The notes under the pieces are model-generated. The model made no database searches. It was not told the origin of the DNA and was given only the letters and a program-made list of their open reading frames with translations. A stretch of 64,000 bases of DNA from contig DATKPP010000013.1 of the NCBI GenBank assembly GCA_035524075.1, forward strand, positions 124,001 through 188,000. Reading direction: 5' to 3'. Made by a program: the position numbers and the translations under genes. Below, piece after piece: positions 55,442 through 62,014 of the stretch. The stretch's first letter is position 1. Every line of letters begins with the position of its first letter. The stretch is from JASHUC01 sp035524075. GTDB taxonomy: Bacteria; Pseudomonadota; Gammaproteobacteria; Steroidobacterales; Steroidobacteraceae.

Positions 55442-56887
55442 ATGGCAGCCGCATTTCCGGACATTCCACTGTACCGAGGCTGGGGTGCGCCGCTTCGAGT
55501 CGAGTCCGACATTCGCGACCTGGAGCTCGTGCAGGGCGAGGTCCCATCCGAGCTCAGTGGCACGCTCTATCGCTGCGGACCGGACCGCCAGTATCCGCCG
55601 ATGGTCAAGGACGACATCTTCATCGACGGGGAGGGCATGGCACACATGTTCCGGTTCCAGAACGGGCACGTGGACTACCGCAGCCGCTGGGTGCGCAACG
55701 AGCGCTTCGTGCTGCAGGAGCGGGCGCGCCGCTCGCTCTTTGGCCGCTATCGCAATCGGTACACGAACGATCCGAGCGTGGCAGGCAAGAGCATGGGGAC
55801 GGCCAACACCAATGCCGTCTGGCACGGTCGGAAGCTTCTCATCCTGAAGGAGGATTCCCTCCCGGTGGAGGTGGATCCTCACACGCTCGAGACACGCGGC
55901 GATTGGAACTTCTCCGGTGCCGTGAAGGCGGTGAGCCTCACGGCGCACCCCAAGCTCGATCTGCACCGCAACGAGCTCTTGATGTTCTCGTACCAGGCGC
56001 GCGGGGATTGCACGCGCGACTTCGCGTTCTACATCGCCGACGCGGACGGGAAAATCGCCCATGAGGCCTGGTTCGAGATGCCCTATCCGGGCATGGTGCA
56101 CGACTTTGCGGTGACCGATACGCACATCATCGTGCCGTTCTTTCCGCTCATCACCGACATGGCGGTGCTCAAGCAGGGCGGACCGTTCTATCAGTGGCAT
56201 CCGGACAAGCAGAGCCATTTCGCGGTGCTGCCACGCCGCGGTCCTGCGAGCGAGATCCGCTGGTTTCATGGACCGGCGGTGAGCGCCGGCCACATGATGA
56301 ATGCCTTCAACGAGGGCTCGCAGCTGCACCTGGATGTGTGCCTCTACCAAGGCAATTGCTTCGACTTCTTCCCGAGCTTCGACGGCTCACCGTTCAAGCC
56401 GGCACCGCCGCTGCTCACGCGGCTGACGTTCGATCTGACCGGGAAGTACGACGGGTACGAGGCGAAGCTGCTTCTGCAAAGCCCCTGCGAGATGCCGAAG
56501 TGCGACGATCGGTACACGGGTAAGCCGTACCGCTACGGATATGCCATCTGCCGCTCCCCGACGGCGCGCGCCGGTGAGATGGGCTTTGGCGCGATCGGGC
56601 GCATCGACCATCGCACCGGGGCGCTCACCACCTGGACCCCGGGGGAGAACTGTGGCGTCCACGAGCCAAACTTCGTGGTGCGACCCGGAGCGCCCGAGGG
56701 CGAGGGCTATCTGCTCGTGATCGTCAATCGCTTTGCCGAGAACCGCAGCGACCTTGCGGTGCTCGATGCCGCACGGCTTGGGGATGGACCTGTGGCGCTC
56801 CTCAAGCTTCCCATCAGAGTGCGCTCCACGTTCCACGGCATGTGGGTGCCGGAGCGTGCGCTCGCGACGGGGACTTACACGGCCTAA
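55442..56887 (+). CDS. Carotenoid/stilbene cleavage oxygenase family protein (lignostilbene dioxygenase-like)
   Basis: Non-haem Fe(II) oxygenase that splits a carbon-carbon double bond, 481 aa. The four iron His are in TAHPKLD (169), MVHDF (220), AGHMMN (284) and TFHGMW (465). Compared from memory with the stilbene-cleaving NOV1 of Novosphingobium, the substrate residues Tyr101 and Lys134 are present as Tyr103 and Lys136 (GRYRN, LKEDS), but Phe59 is Ile61. This favours stilbene-type over carotenoid substrates. AGAAGGGG eight bases upstream fixes ATG 55442. Confidence 0.85.
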   Translation: MAAAFPDIPLYRGWGAPLRVESDIRDLELVQGEVPSELSGTLYRCGPDRQYPPMVKDDIFIDGEGMAHMFRFQNGHVDYRSRWVRNERFVLQERARRSLFGRYRNRYTNDPSVAGKSMGTANTNAVWHGRKLLILKEDSLPVEVDPHTLETRGDWNFSGAVKAVSLTAHPKLDLHRNELLMFSYQARGDCTRDFAFYIADADGKIAHEAWFEMPYPGMVHDFAVTDTHIIVPFFPLITDMAVLKQGGPFYQWHPDKQSHFAVLPRRGPASEIRWFHGPAVSAGHMMNAFNEGSQLHLDVCLYQGNCFDFFPSFDGSPFKPAPPLLTRLTFDLTGKYDGYEAKLLLQSPCEMPKCDDRYTGKPYRYGYAICRSPTARAGEMGFGAIGRIDHRTGALTTWTPGENCGVHEPNFVVRPGAPEGEGYLLVIVNRFAENRSDLAVLDAARLGDGPVALLKLPIRVRSTFHGMWVPERALATGTYTA

Positions 56888-56904
56888 AGGGAGGCACTCG
56901 AGCC

Positions 56905-57174
56905 ATGATCCGCTTGCTCAGGCTTTGGCGGCTGGTCGGAAAGGATCTGCAGCTTCTGTGGTTTGCGCTCCGCCATCCGCGCCGGCCGTTCTGGCTCGTG
57001 CCGGCCGTGGTGCTGCTCGCTCTTTATGCGATCGATCCGCTGAATCTCGCCATTCCATTCGCGGGTGTGGTGGACGATGTCGTGCTCATCCCCCTGCTGC
57101 TACACCTGCTGTTGAGGCTTCTGCCCGCCGAGATCCGGGCGGCGAGCATGAATCCGAGCGACGGATTCCGGTGA
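56905..57174 (+). CDS. DUF1232 (YkvA-like) membrane protein
   Basis: An 89-aa small protein of the DUF1232 family. The hallmark VVLLALYAIDPLNLAIPFAGVVDDVVLIPLLLHLLLRLLP includes the DPxxxxPxxGxxDD signature and two hydrophobic segments. Function unknown. It is 17 bases after the oxygenase and probably shares its transcript. Confidence 0.85.
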   Translation: MIRLLRLWRLVGKDLQLLWFALRHPRRPFWLVPAVVLLALYAIDPLNLAIPFAGVVDDVVLIPLLLHLLLRLLPAEIRAASMNPSDGFR

Positions 57175-57181
57175 GCGCAAT

Positions 57182-57706
57182 CTATTCCACGTTCCAGTCG
57201 TCCGTCGCCGTGGCACTGGAGCTCAAGTCCTCGAGCTGAATCCTCTGATACGTGAACGAGATGCGCTCGCGCTCGTCGCCGGACGCATCGCCGTTGACAC
57301 CATCGCCCGAATCCTTGTAGTCGACGATGGTCGCGTTCGTCAGGGTGATGCGGAAGTAGCCTTGCCGCTGCCCCGTTTGCGATCGGCGATAGAAGTTGCA
57401 CTGAACGGCGGGCAGCAGCTCGTTGGTCACGGCGGCGAGAAACAGTTGCGGCGACACTGCATCCAGCTCCTTGACGATCTTCAGCGGCTCGTTGGTCCTC
57501 TTTCCCGAGGCCAGTCCGCTGCTCGCATCGTACGGAATGGACACTTCCTCGGTGAGATAGAGCACCGGGATCTCCGTGGACGCATTGCTTTCCTTCAACG
57601 TCCCGCTCCGGTCGGTGATCGTGCAGTAGATCTCCTGCGCGGACGTGGGCAGCGCAGAGGCGAGAAATCCAAGACCTGCCAGAACAACAAACAAGCCGCG
57701 CGACAT
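57182..57706 (-). CDS. Hcp-like protein with Sec signal peptide
   Basis: A 174-aa protein with a clear signal peptide (MSRGLFVVLAGLGFLASALPTSAQ, cut near residue 23). The mature part matches the pattern of Hcp, the tube protein of type VI secretion: SPQLFLAAVTNELLPAVQCNF, then YFRITLTNATIVDYKDSG and ERISFTYQRIQLED. True Hcp has no signal peptide and is loaded from the cytosol. No other type VI genes are in the window. It could be a secreted relative with a new role; the Hcp assignment is by pattern, not by search. Confidence 0.7.
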   Translation of the reverse strand: MSRGLFVVLAGLGFLASALPTSAQEIYCTITDRSGTLKESNASTEIPVLYLTEEVSIPYDASSGLASGKRTNEPLKIVKELDAVSPQLFLAAVTNELLPAVQCNFYRRSQTGQRQGYFRITLTNATIVDYKDSGDGVNGDASGDERERISFTYQRIQLEDLSSSATATDDWNVE

Positions 57707-57903
57707 ACGACTCCTCCCAGAGCTGTCACAACCGGACGCGACTATAGGGTGGTCACTGTCTAGCTTGATGTGACGGGCTGGGCATAATGTCCACCGTTCG
57801 CCATAACCAAGCAGGCGGTTTGTGATCGGGTGCGCAAAGCCGCGCCGAGGTGCGCTGCACCAGGCGCCGGGTTTGGCTTCTGCCGGCCGACAAGCCCCGG
57901 GGG

Positions 57904-57909
57904 TAGAAT
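57904..57909 (+). promoter_or_regulatory. Possible -10 element of tRNA-Ser
   Basis: TAGAAT about 30 bases before the tRNA, at the distance expected for a tRNA promoter, with no convincing -35. The 231 bp between the Hcp-like gene and the tRNA hold no other feature that I can support. Confidence 0.35.
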
Positions 57910-57937
57910 GAAAATCGACGGGCGGATGTTCGCTGAC

Positions 57938-58027
57938 GGAGAGGTGGCAGAGCGGTTGATTGCACCGGTCTTGAAAACCGGCAGCCCTTCACGGGGCTCG
58001 GGAGTTCGAATCTCCCCCTCTCCGCCA
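57938..58027 (+). tRNA. tRNA-Ser (anticodon UGA)
   Basis: A 90-base tRNA with encoded CCA. The acceptor stem GGAGAGG/CCTCTCC, anticodon stem CCGGT/ACCGG with loop CTTGAAA (anticodon TGA), long variable arm (AGCCCTTCACGGGGCT) and T arm GGGAG-TTCGAAT-CTCCC are all intact. The long variable arm is typical of tRNA-Ser and contacts SerS. It reads UCA and wobble-related codons. Confidence 0.97.
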
Positions 58028-58050
58028 TTGACGGGTGCTTGCCGCGAGGC

Positions 58051-58067
58051 GTACAGTTGATCTGTAC
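58051..58067. promoter_or_regulatory. Operator palindrome 1 of the toxin-antitoxin pair
   Basis: GTACAG-TTGAT-CTGTAC, a perfect 6-bp inverted repeat with a 5-base spacer, 24 bases after the tRNA. Identical half-sites recur in palindrome 2, with 25 bases between centres. Confidence 0.8.
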
Positions 58068-58075
58068 AGATTCAT

Positions 58076-58092
58076 GTACAGACGGACTGTAC
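58076..58092. promoter_or_regulatory. Operator palindrome 2 of the toxin-antitoxin pair
   Basis: GTACAG-ACGGA-CTGTAC, the second copy, ending three bases before the antitoxin ATG. Two tandem sites just before a Phd-type antitoxin fit cooperative autorepression by the toxin-antitoxin complex. Confidence 0.8.
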
Positions 58093-58095
58093 GTC

Positions 58096-58335
58096 ATGGG
58101 CGACGTCAAGGTTACGGATCTCAGGGAGAATCTGCCGTCCTACCTCGAGCGGGCACGGCGCGGCGAGCGTATCCGTGTCACCTCCAGAGGCGAGGTGATC
58201 GCAGAGATCTCGGCGCCGAAGGCCGCAGGGGAGGAGGCGGAAGCCATTCGCAGACAGCTGCGTGGCACGGTAGTGCATTACGAGTCGGCCACCGAGCCGG
58301 CGCACGCTGAGGAGGAGTGGACGAGCAGTCAATGA
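58096..58335 (+). CDS. Type II antitoxin, Phd/YefM family
   Basis: A 79-aa antitoxin. The N-terminal Phd fold MGDVKVTDLRENLPSYLERARRGERIRVTSRGEVIAEI binds DNA; the C-terminal part (YESATEPAHAEEEWTSSQ) is the disordered toxin-binding tail. ATG 58096 directly follows the tandem operators; the frame is open upstream, but that part is tRNA-flanking DNA. Its stop overlaps the toxin ATG. Confidence 0.9.
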   Translation: MGDVKVTDLRENLPSYLERARRGERIRVTSRGEVIAEISAPKAAGEEAEAIRRQLRGTVVHYESATEPAHAEEEWTSSQ

Positions 58336-58730
58336 TCGTTCTGGATACGCACGTGCTGGTGTGGTGGGTGGATGGAGACACCAAGAAGTTCTCTCGCAAG
58401 GCGCGGCAGACCATTGAGCAGCACAGCAGGAGGAATGAGCTTCTGGTCGCGAGCGTCTCCGTTTTCGAGATCACGACACTCGAGCGCCGCGGCCGCCTGC
58501 GCTTCAAATTCTCCGCCGCAGATTGGCTCGCTCGCCTGCGACGGCTCCCTGAATATCGCATAGAGCCTCTGGCGGACGATATCGCCGAGCGTGCAGGTCA
58601 GTTCGGAGAAGCGTTCCCCGGAGATCCCGCCGACCGGATGATTGCAGCTACCGCGCTCCTTCGCCGCGCGGCGCTTGTGACCCAGGACGAGAAGCTGCGC
58701 AAGATCGAGTACCTGAAAACGATCTGGTGA
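58332..58730 (+). CDS. PIN-domain ribonuclease toxin (VapC-like)
   Basis: A 132-aa PIN-domain toxin. Acidic active-site residues are Asp5 in VLDTHVLVWW, Glu in VFEITTLE and the Asp pair in GDPADRMIAATA. Toxins of this family cut tRNA or rRNA. The antitoxin overlaps by ATGA. Its place right after tRNA-Ser suggests arrival as a small mobile module, though no attachment repeat is visible. Confidence 0.9.
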   Translation: MIVLDTHVLVWWVDGDTKKFSRKARQTIEQHSRRNELLVASVSVFEITTLERRGRLRFKFSAADWLARLRRLPEYRIEPLADDIAERAGQFGEAFPGDPADRMIAATALLRRAALVTQDEKLRKIEYLKTIW

Positions 58731-58770
58731 GATCGTGCGCCGATCTCAAGCGGCGAGGGTCAGCCCGAAT

Positions 58771-59457
58771 CTATTGTGCGTCCCAGGCGCTGACGTACAT
58801 GCGCTCTGCTTTGACGGCCATGTAGATGCGCACCTTCTTCAGGACGTCCACACCGAGCTTGAGCGGATGGATGCCGAAGCAGTCGCTGAATCGGTAAGCT
58901 CCGTCACGGTCGAGACCAATGAGGCTGCAGCGGTTGAGCCTGATGACCCTGACCCGCGCATCCGTGATTTTGAGCCCCGGCGAGCTCAGGGACATCGTGC
59001 GATAGCCTTGCTCCGATGCGGTCTCGTCCCAGCCATAGGCGACCTTGGTCACCTCCGCGAAGATCAGTGTCGTGTTGGAGTTGGCGGCCAGTGTCGTTTC
59101 CAGGTTCTTGCCATCCGCCTGCATGACGAAGTAGAGGGTCTTGAGCGGACTGGGCCGCAGGGCGAGCTCGCTGTAGCTGTGCGTCCAGTACACCGGCGGG
59201 ACACCCCGGCAATGCTGGTCGGAGAAGATGCGGACTTTGTCGTGACCGAGATCGAGCTCGAGATCGAAGTAATGAAACAGTTCCCAACCGATGGAGCCGA
59301 TCGGCTCACCCGGCTCGGGCCTCTCCGAGGCGTCCTGGCCGGTGTTGATCAGCAGGTCCCAGCCCGGGTAGTTCGAGGGTTTCTCTGTTCGGCTGGAGCA
59401 TCCCTTCTCTTTAGTTCTCTGTCGCGGGAGGGCAGCATGTTTCCGCGATGACCGCAT
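58771..59457 (-). pseudogene. Decayed retropepsin-like aspartic protease gene
   Basis: A 228-aa frame whose sequence matches the pattern of bacterial clan AA (retropepsin-like) proteins: GSIGWELFHYFDLELDLGHDKVRIFSDQHC, then the second half ending FGIHPLKLGVDVLKKVRIYMAVKAERMYVS. Where active members have a D-T/S-G motif (LDTGAST...), this reads TLAANSNTTLIF, so the catalytic Asp is missing, and the first protease domain is absent. I call it a remnant; a non-catalytic protein that binds peptides is the other option. The start is uncertain. Confidence 0.5.
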
Positions 59458-59511
59458 ATGCTGTTACATTGCGCGCCTGATGTGAAGGCTCGAAAGGGGG
59501 GCGGCTTCGCC

Positions 59512-60429
59512 ATGAAGATCGCGATCACGGGTGCCTCGGGGCAGTACGGACGGCTCGCGACGGACCGCCTGATCGAGCGCGGCCTCGCCTCGGACCTCAT
59601 CCTCATCACCCGAACGCCGGTCAAGCTCGCCGAGCGCGCGCGCGCGGGCTGCAGCGTGCGCTACGGTGACTTTGACAAGCCCGAGACGTTACCTGGCGCG
59701 TTGCGGGGCGCAGACAGACTGCTGCTCATCTCCGGCACGCGTGTCGGCGCCCGCGTTCCGCAGCACAAGGCCGCGATCGATGCTGCAGTGGGCTCCGGAG
59801 TGGGGCACATCGTCTACACCAGCTTCGTCAATGTCGACGCCGCCAATCCTGCAATCGTCACGCGTGATCACCGGGCGACGGAGGAGATGATCCGCGCAAG
59901 TGGCGTTGCATTCACGTTCCTGCGCGATGCCCATTACGCGGACGCGATGATCCTCAATGCAGGCCCCGGCTTCATCGCCTCGGGCCTGTGGCTCACGAGC
60001 ACGGCGGGTGCGCGCGAGGCGATGGTCTGGCGCGAGGACTGCGTCAACTGCGCGGTGGCGGTGCTGACTCAGAGCGGCCACGAGAACCGCGCGTATCCGA
60101 TCACCGGACCCAATCGTGAGAGCTTCGCGGACGTGGCAGCGATGCTCTCGGAGATCGTCGGCGTGCCCATCCGGTTGGTGGAGACCGACGATGCAGGGAT
60201 GTATGCGCACTTCGACTCGCTCGGCATCCCGCGTCAACCGGTCGACGATCAATCGGTGGCGGGGCTTCCCTGGAACAGTGACGATATGGTGAGCTTCGAG
60301 CGGGCGATCCGGGAGGGCTATCTCGATGTGTGCACGGACGATGTCGAGCGCCTCACGGGCCGGCGTGCGCGTTCGGTGCGAGAGCTGATCGAGGCGAACG
60401 CCCAGACGTTGCGGAGCCTGCGAAAGTGA
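59512..60429 (+). CDS. NmrA-like NAD(P)-binding oxidoreductase (SDR family)
   Basis: A 305-aa atypical short-chain reductase. The cofactor loop GASGQYGRLATDRLIERG is near residue 7-24; VYTSFVNVD and the TFLRDAHYAD segment follow the NmrA/QorB pattern. ATG 59512 is preferred; a frame open upstream has no homology. The substrate is unknown; relatives reduce quinones. It precedes a DUF3237 gene by eight bases. Confidence 0.82.
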   Translation: MKIAITGASGQYGRLATDRLIERGLASDLILITRTPVKLAERARAGCSVRYGDFDKPETLPGALRGADRLLLISGTRVGARVPQHKAAIDAAVGSGVGHIVYTSFVNVDAANPAIVTRDHRATEEMIRASGVAFTFLRDAHYADAMILNAGPGFIASGLWLTSTAGAREAMVWREDCVNCAVAVLTQSGHENRAYPITGPNRESFADVAAMLSEIVGVPIRLVETDDAGMYAHFDSLGIPRQPVDDQSVAGLPWNSDDMVSFERAIREGYLDVCTDDVERLTGRRARSVRELIEANAQTLRSLRK

Positions 60430-60437
60430 GCTCCACG

Positions 60438-60920
60438 ATGACTCACCCGCAGCTCGAGTTTGCCATGGAGGTGAGACTGCAGTTTCCGCGCGTGCAGTTG
60501 ATTGCGAACACCCCGACGGGTGGCAACCGCTCGGCCGTCTATGTCGAGAATGGAACCTTCGAGGGTCCCAGGCTTCGAGGCAAGGTCGTGCCGCACTCGG
60601 GCGGGGATTACGCGTACTTCCGTCCCGATGACGTCGCCGTGTTCGACGCACGGTACATGCTCGAGGAAGAGGATGGCACCCTCATCCTGCTGAGCAACCG
60701 CGGCTTTCTGTGGGGCCGTAACCCCGACACCATGCGGCGGTTGCGCGAGTGGGCATTCGCAGGAGGCCCCCCTGTTGCGCACGATGAGTACTATCTGCGC
60801 GCCCAGCCGACCTTCGAGACGAGCGTCGGCAAGCACGACTGGTTGACGAAGCATGTCTTCATCGGCGTTGGGGAGCGCCGCTCCGACGGCAACTGCTTGC
60901 GCTACTACGTCCTGGGGTAG
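60438..60920 (+). CDS. DUF3237 family protein
   Basis: A 160-aa protein of the DUF3237 (UPF0311) beta-barrel family, of unknown function. The family blocks ANTPTGGNRSAVYVENGTFEGPRLRGKVVPHSGGDY and AQPTFETSVGKHDWLTKHVFIGVGERR are clear. It is coupled closely to the NmrA-like gene, so the two may act together on the same compound. Confidence 0.85.
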   Translation: MTHPQLEFAMEVRLQFPRVQLIANTPTGGNRSAVYVENGTFEGPRLRGKVVPHSGGDYAYFRPDDVAVFDARYMLEEEDGTLILLSNRGFLWGRNPDTMRRLREWAFAGGPPVAHDEYYLRAQPTFETSVGKHDWLTKHVFIGVGERRSDGNCLRYYVLG

Positions 60921-61040
60921 ACCACGAGACACTTCGCCGTGTTTTGGGCGCGGCCGCCTGCCCTGCTACACTCGAGCGTGGCAGGCACGGCGCGTCGCGC
61001 GGCGGGGCGCAAGAGTGCCGCCACCAGAAGGGGGTTCAAC

Positions 61041-61649
61041 ATGCGCGCACGAATCAGCCCGGTAACCATGCTGGCGGCAGCGCTCGCTCTCTCCACGCCC
61101 ACGTGGGCGCAGACCAACTTGTTCGGAGTGTCCGGCTTCTCGGCCACCGTGAATCTGGCCCTGCCGACCGGTGGGGCCATGTCGATGCGAATCTACGTGC
61201 TAGGAACCAGCGAGCGCACCGATCTGCCGGGAGGACGCGGGGGTTACAGCCTCACGATCGGCAGCAATCAAACGATGTACCTCGTGATGAACCCGAGCAT
61301 GTGCATGCAGCGCAGCCTCGATTTGCAAAAAAATGGCCCAAACCCGTTCACGATGAGCGGAGACGTGAAGCGGCAGGAGGTGGGGACCGAAACGGTGGAC
61401 GGGCATCCAACCAAGGTCGAGCTGATCACACTCACGACCCATTCTGGGCCCATGACCATGAAAGCTTGGCGCGCGACCGATTTGCAAGGTTTCCCGGTGC
61501 GCCTGGAGATCCCGATGCCCAATGGCGGCACGATGCGCGAAGAGCTCACGGACGTGAACCTCTCGCCGCCGCCGTCCTCGATGTTTGCTCCGCCTTCGAA
61601 CTGCATGCAGATGGGCGCCATGCCCGGCATGCCCGGGGCGCCACACTGA
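61041..61649 (+). CDS. Secreted hypothetical protein
   Basis: A 202-aa protein with a signal peptide (MRARISPVTMLAAALALSTPTWAQ). The mature part has a beta-rich DUF4412-like pattern (VDGHPTKVELITLTTHSGPMTMKAWRATDLQGFPVRLEI) and ends in a Met/Pro/Gly-rich tail. Met is unusually frequent. AGAAGGGGG upstream supports ATG 61041. Function unknown; periplasmic or outer-membrane location is likely. Confidence 0.7.
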   Translation: MRARISPVTMLAAALALSTPTWAQTNLFGVSGFSATVNLALPTGGAMSMRIYVLGTSERTDLPGGRGGYSLTIGSNQTMYLVMNPSMCMQRSLDLQKNGPNPFTMSGDVKRQEVGTETVDGHPTKVELITLTTHSGPMTMKAWRATDLQGFPVRLEIPMPNGGTMREELTDVNLSPPPSSMFAPPSNCMQMGAMPGMPGAPH

Positions 61650-61663
61650 CTGGATCGGCGGAC

Positions 61664-62014
61664 TCAGGAGGCCGTGCGGCGCCGGTTGAGATCAACCGAT
61701 CGCACGCGAGCATCGCGCCTCAGGCGCTCGATGGCATGACTGCAGTCCTGCTCCGAGGCTCGTAATGAGAACAGATACAAGCCCGGCCCGACGGTGCGCA
61801 GGAACCTCAATCGCACACGATCGCTGCTCGCAAGATCGCTCACGAAGCGGGCGGGTGGTCGGCTGCCGTGGTCCTTTGAAAAGCCGACGATGACCTGAGT
61901 GCTACAGGAATCGACCTGCGCGCTGGGTGGATACGCAGAGCTCGCTCGCCAGACCGCGCAGGCCGCGAGCATCAGCAGTGCTGGCGGTAAACGAGCAGCG
62001 TGCGAGCGGCTCAA
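61664..62014 (-). CDS. Small exported protein resembling an I9-type protease propeptide
   Basis: A 116-aa protein with an N-terminal signal-like segment (PALLMLAACAVWRASSA). The rest (VIVGFSKDHG...LRASEQDCSHAIERLRRDARVRSVDLNRR) resembles the I9 propeptide of subtilisins, which folds and inhibits the protease and usually ends in A-x-x-R-L-R-x-D-P-x-V-x-x-V-E. The TTG start overlaps the stop of the S8 protease gene (TTGA), so it is made from the same message. It may be an intermolecular chaperone or inhibitor of that protease. Confidence 0.55.
   Translation of the reverse strand: MSRSHAARLPPALLMLAACAVWRASSAYPPSAQVDSCSTQVIVGFSKDHGSRPPARFVSDLASSDRVRLRFLRTVGPGLYLFSLRASEQDCSHAIERLRRDARVRSVDLNRRRTAS

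Noticed and set aside
57753..58109. 118-codon - strand frame spanning tRNA-Ser
   Set aside because: It covers the tRNA gene and the operator palindromes and has no homology or start signal.
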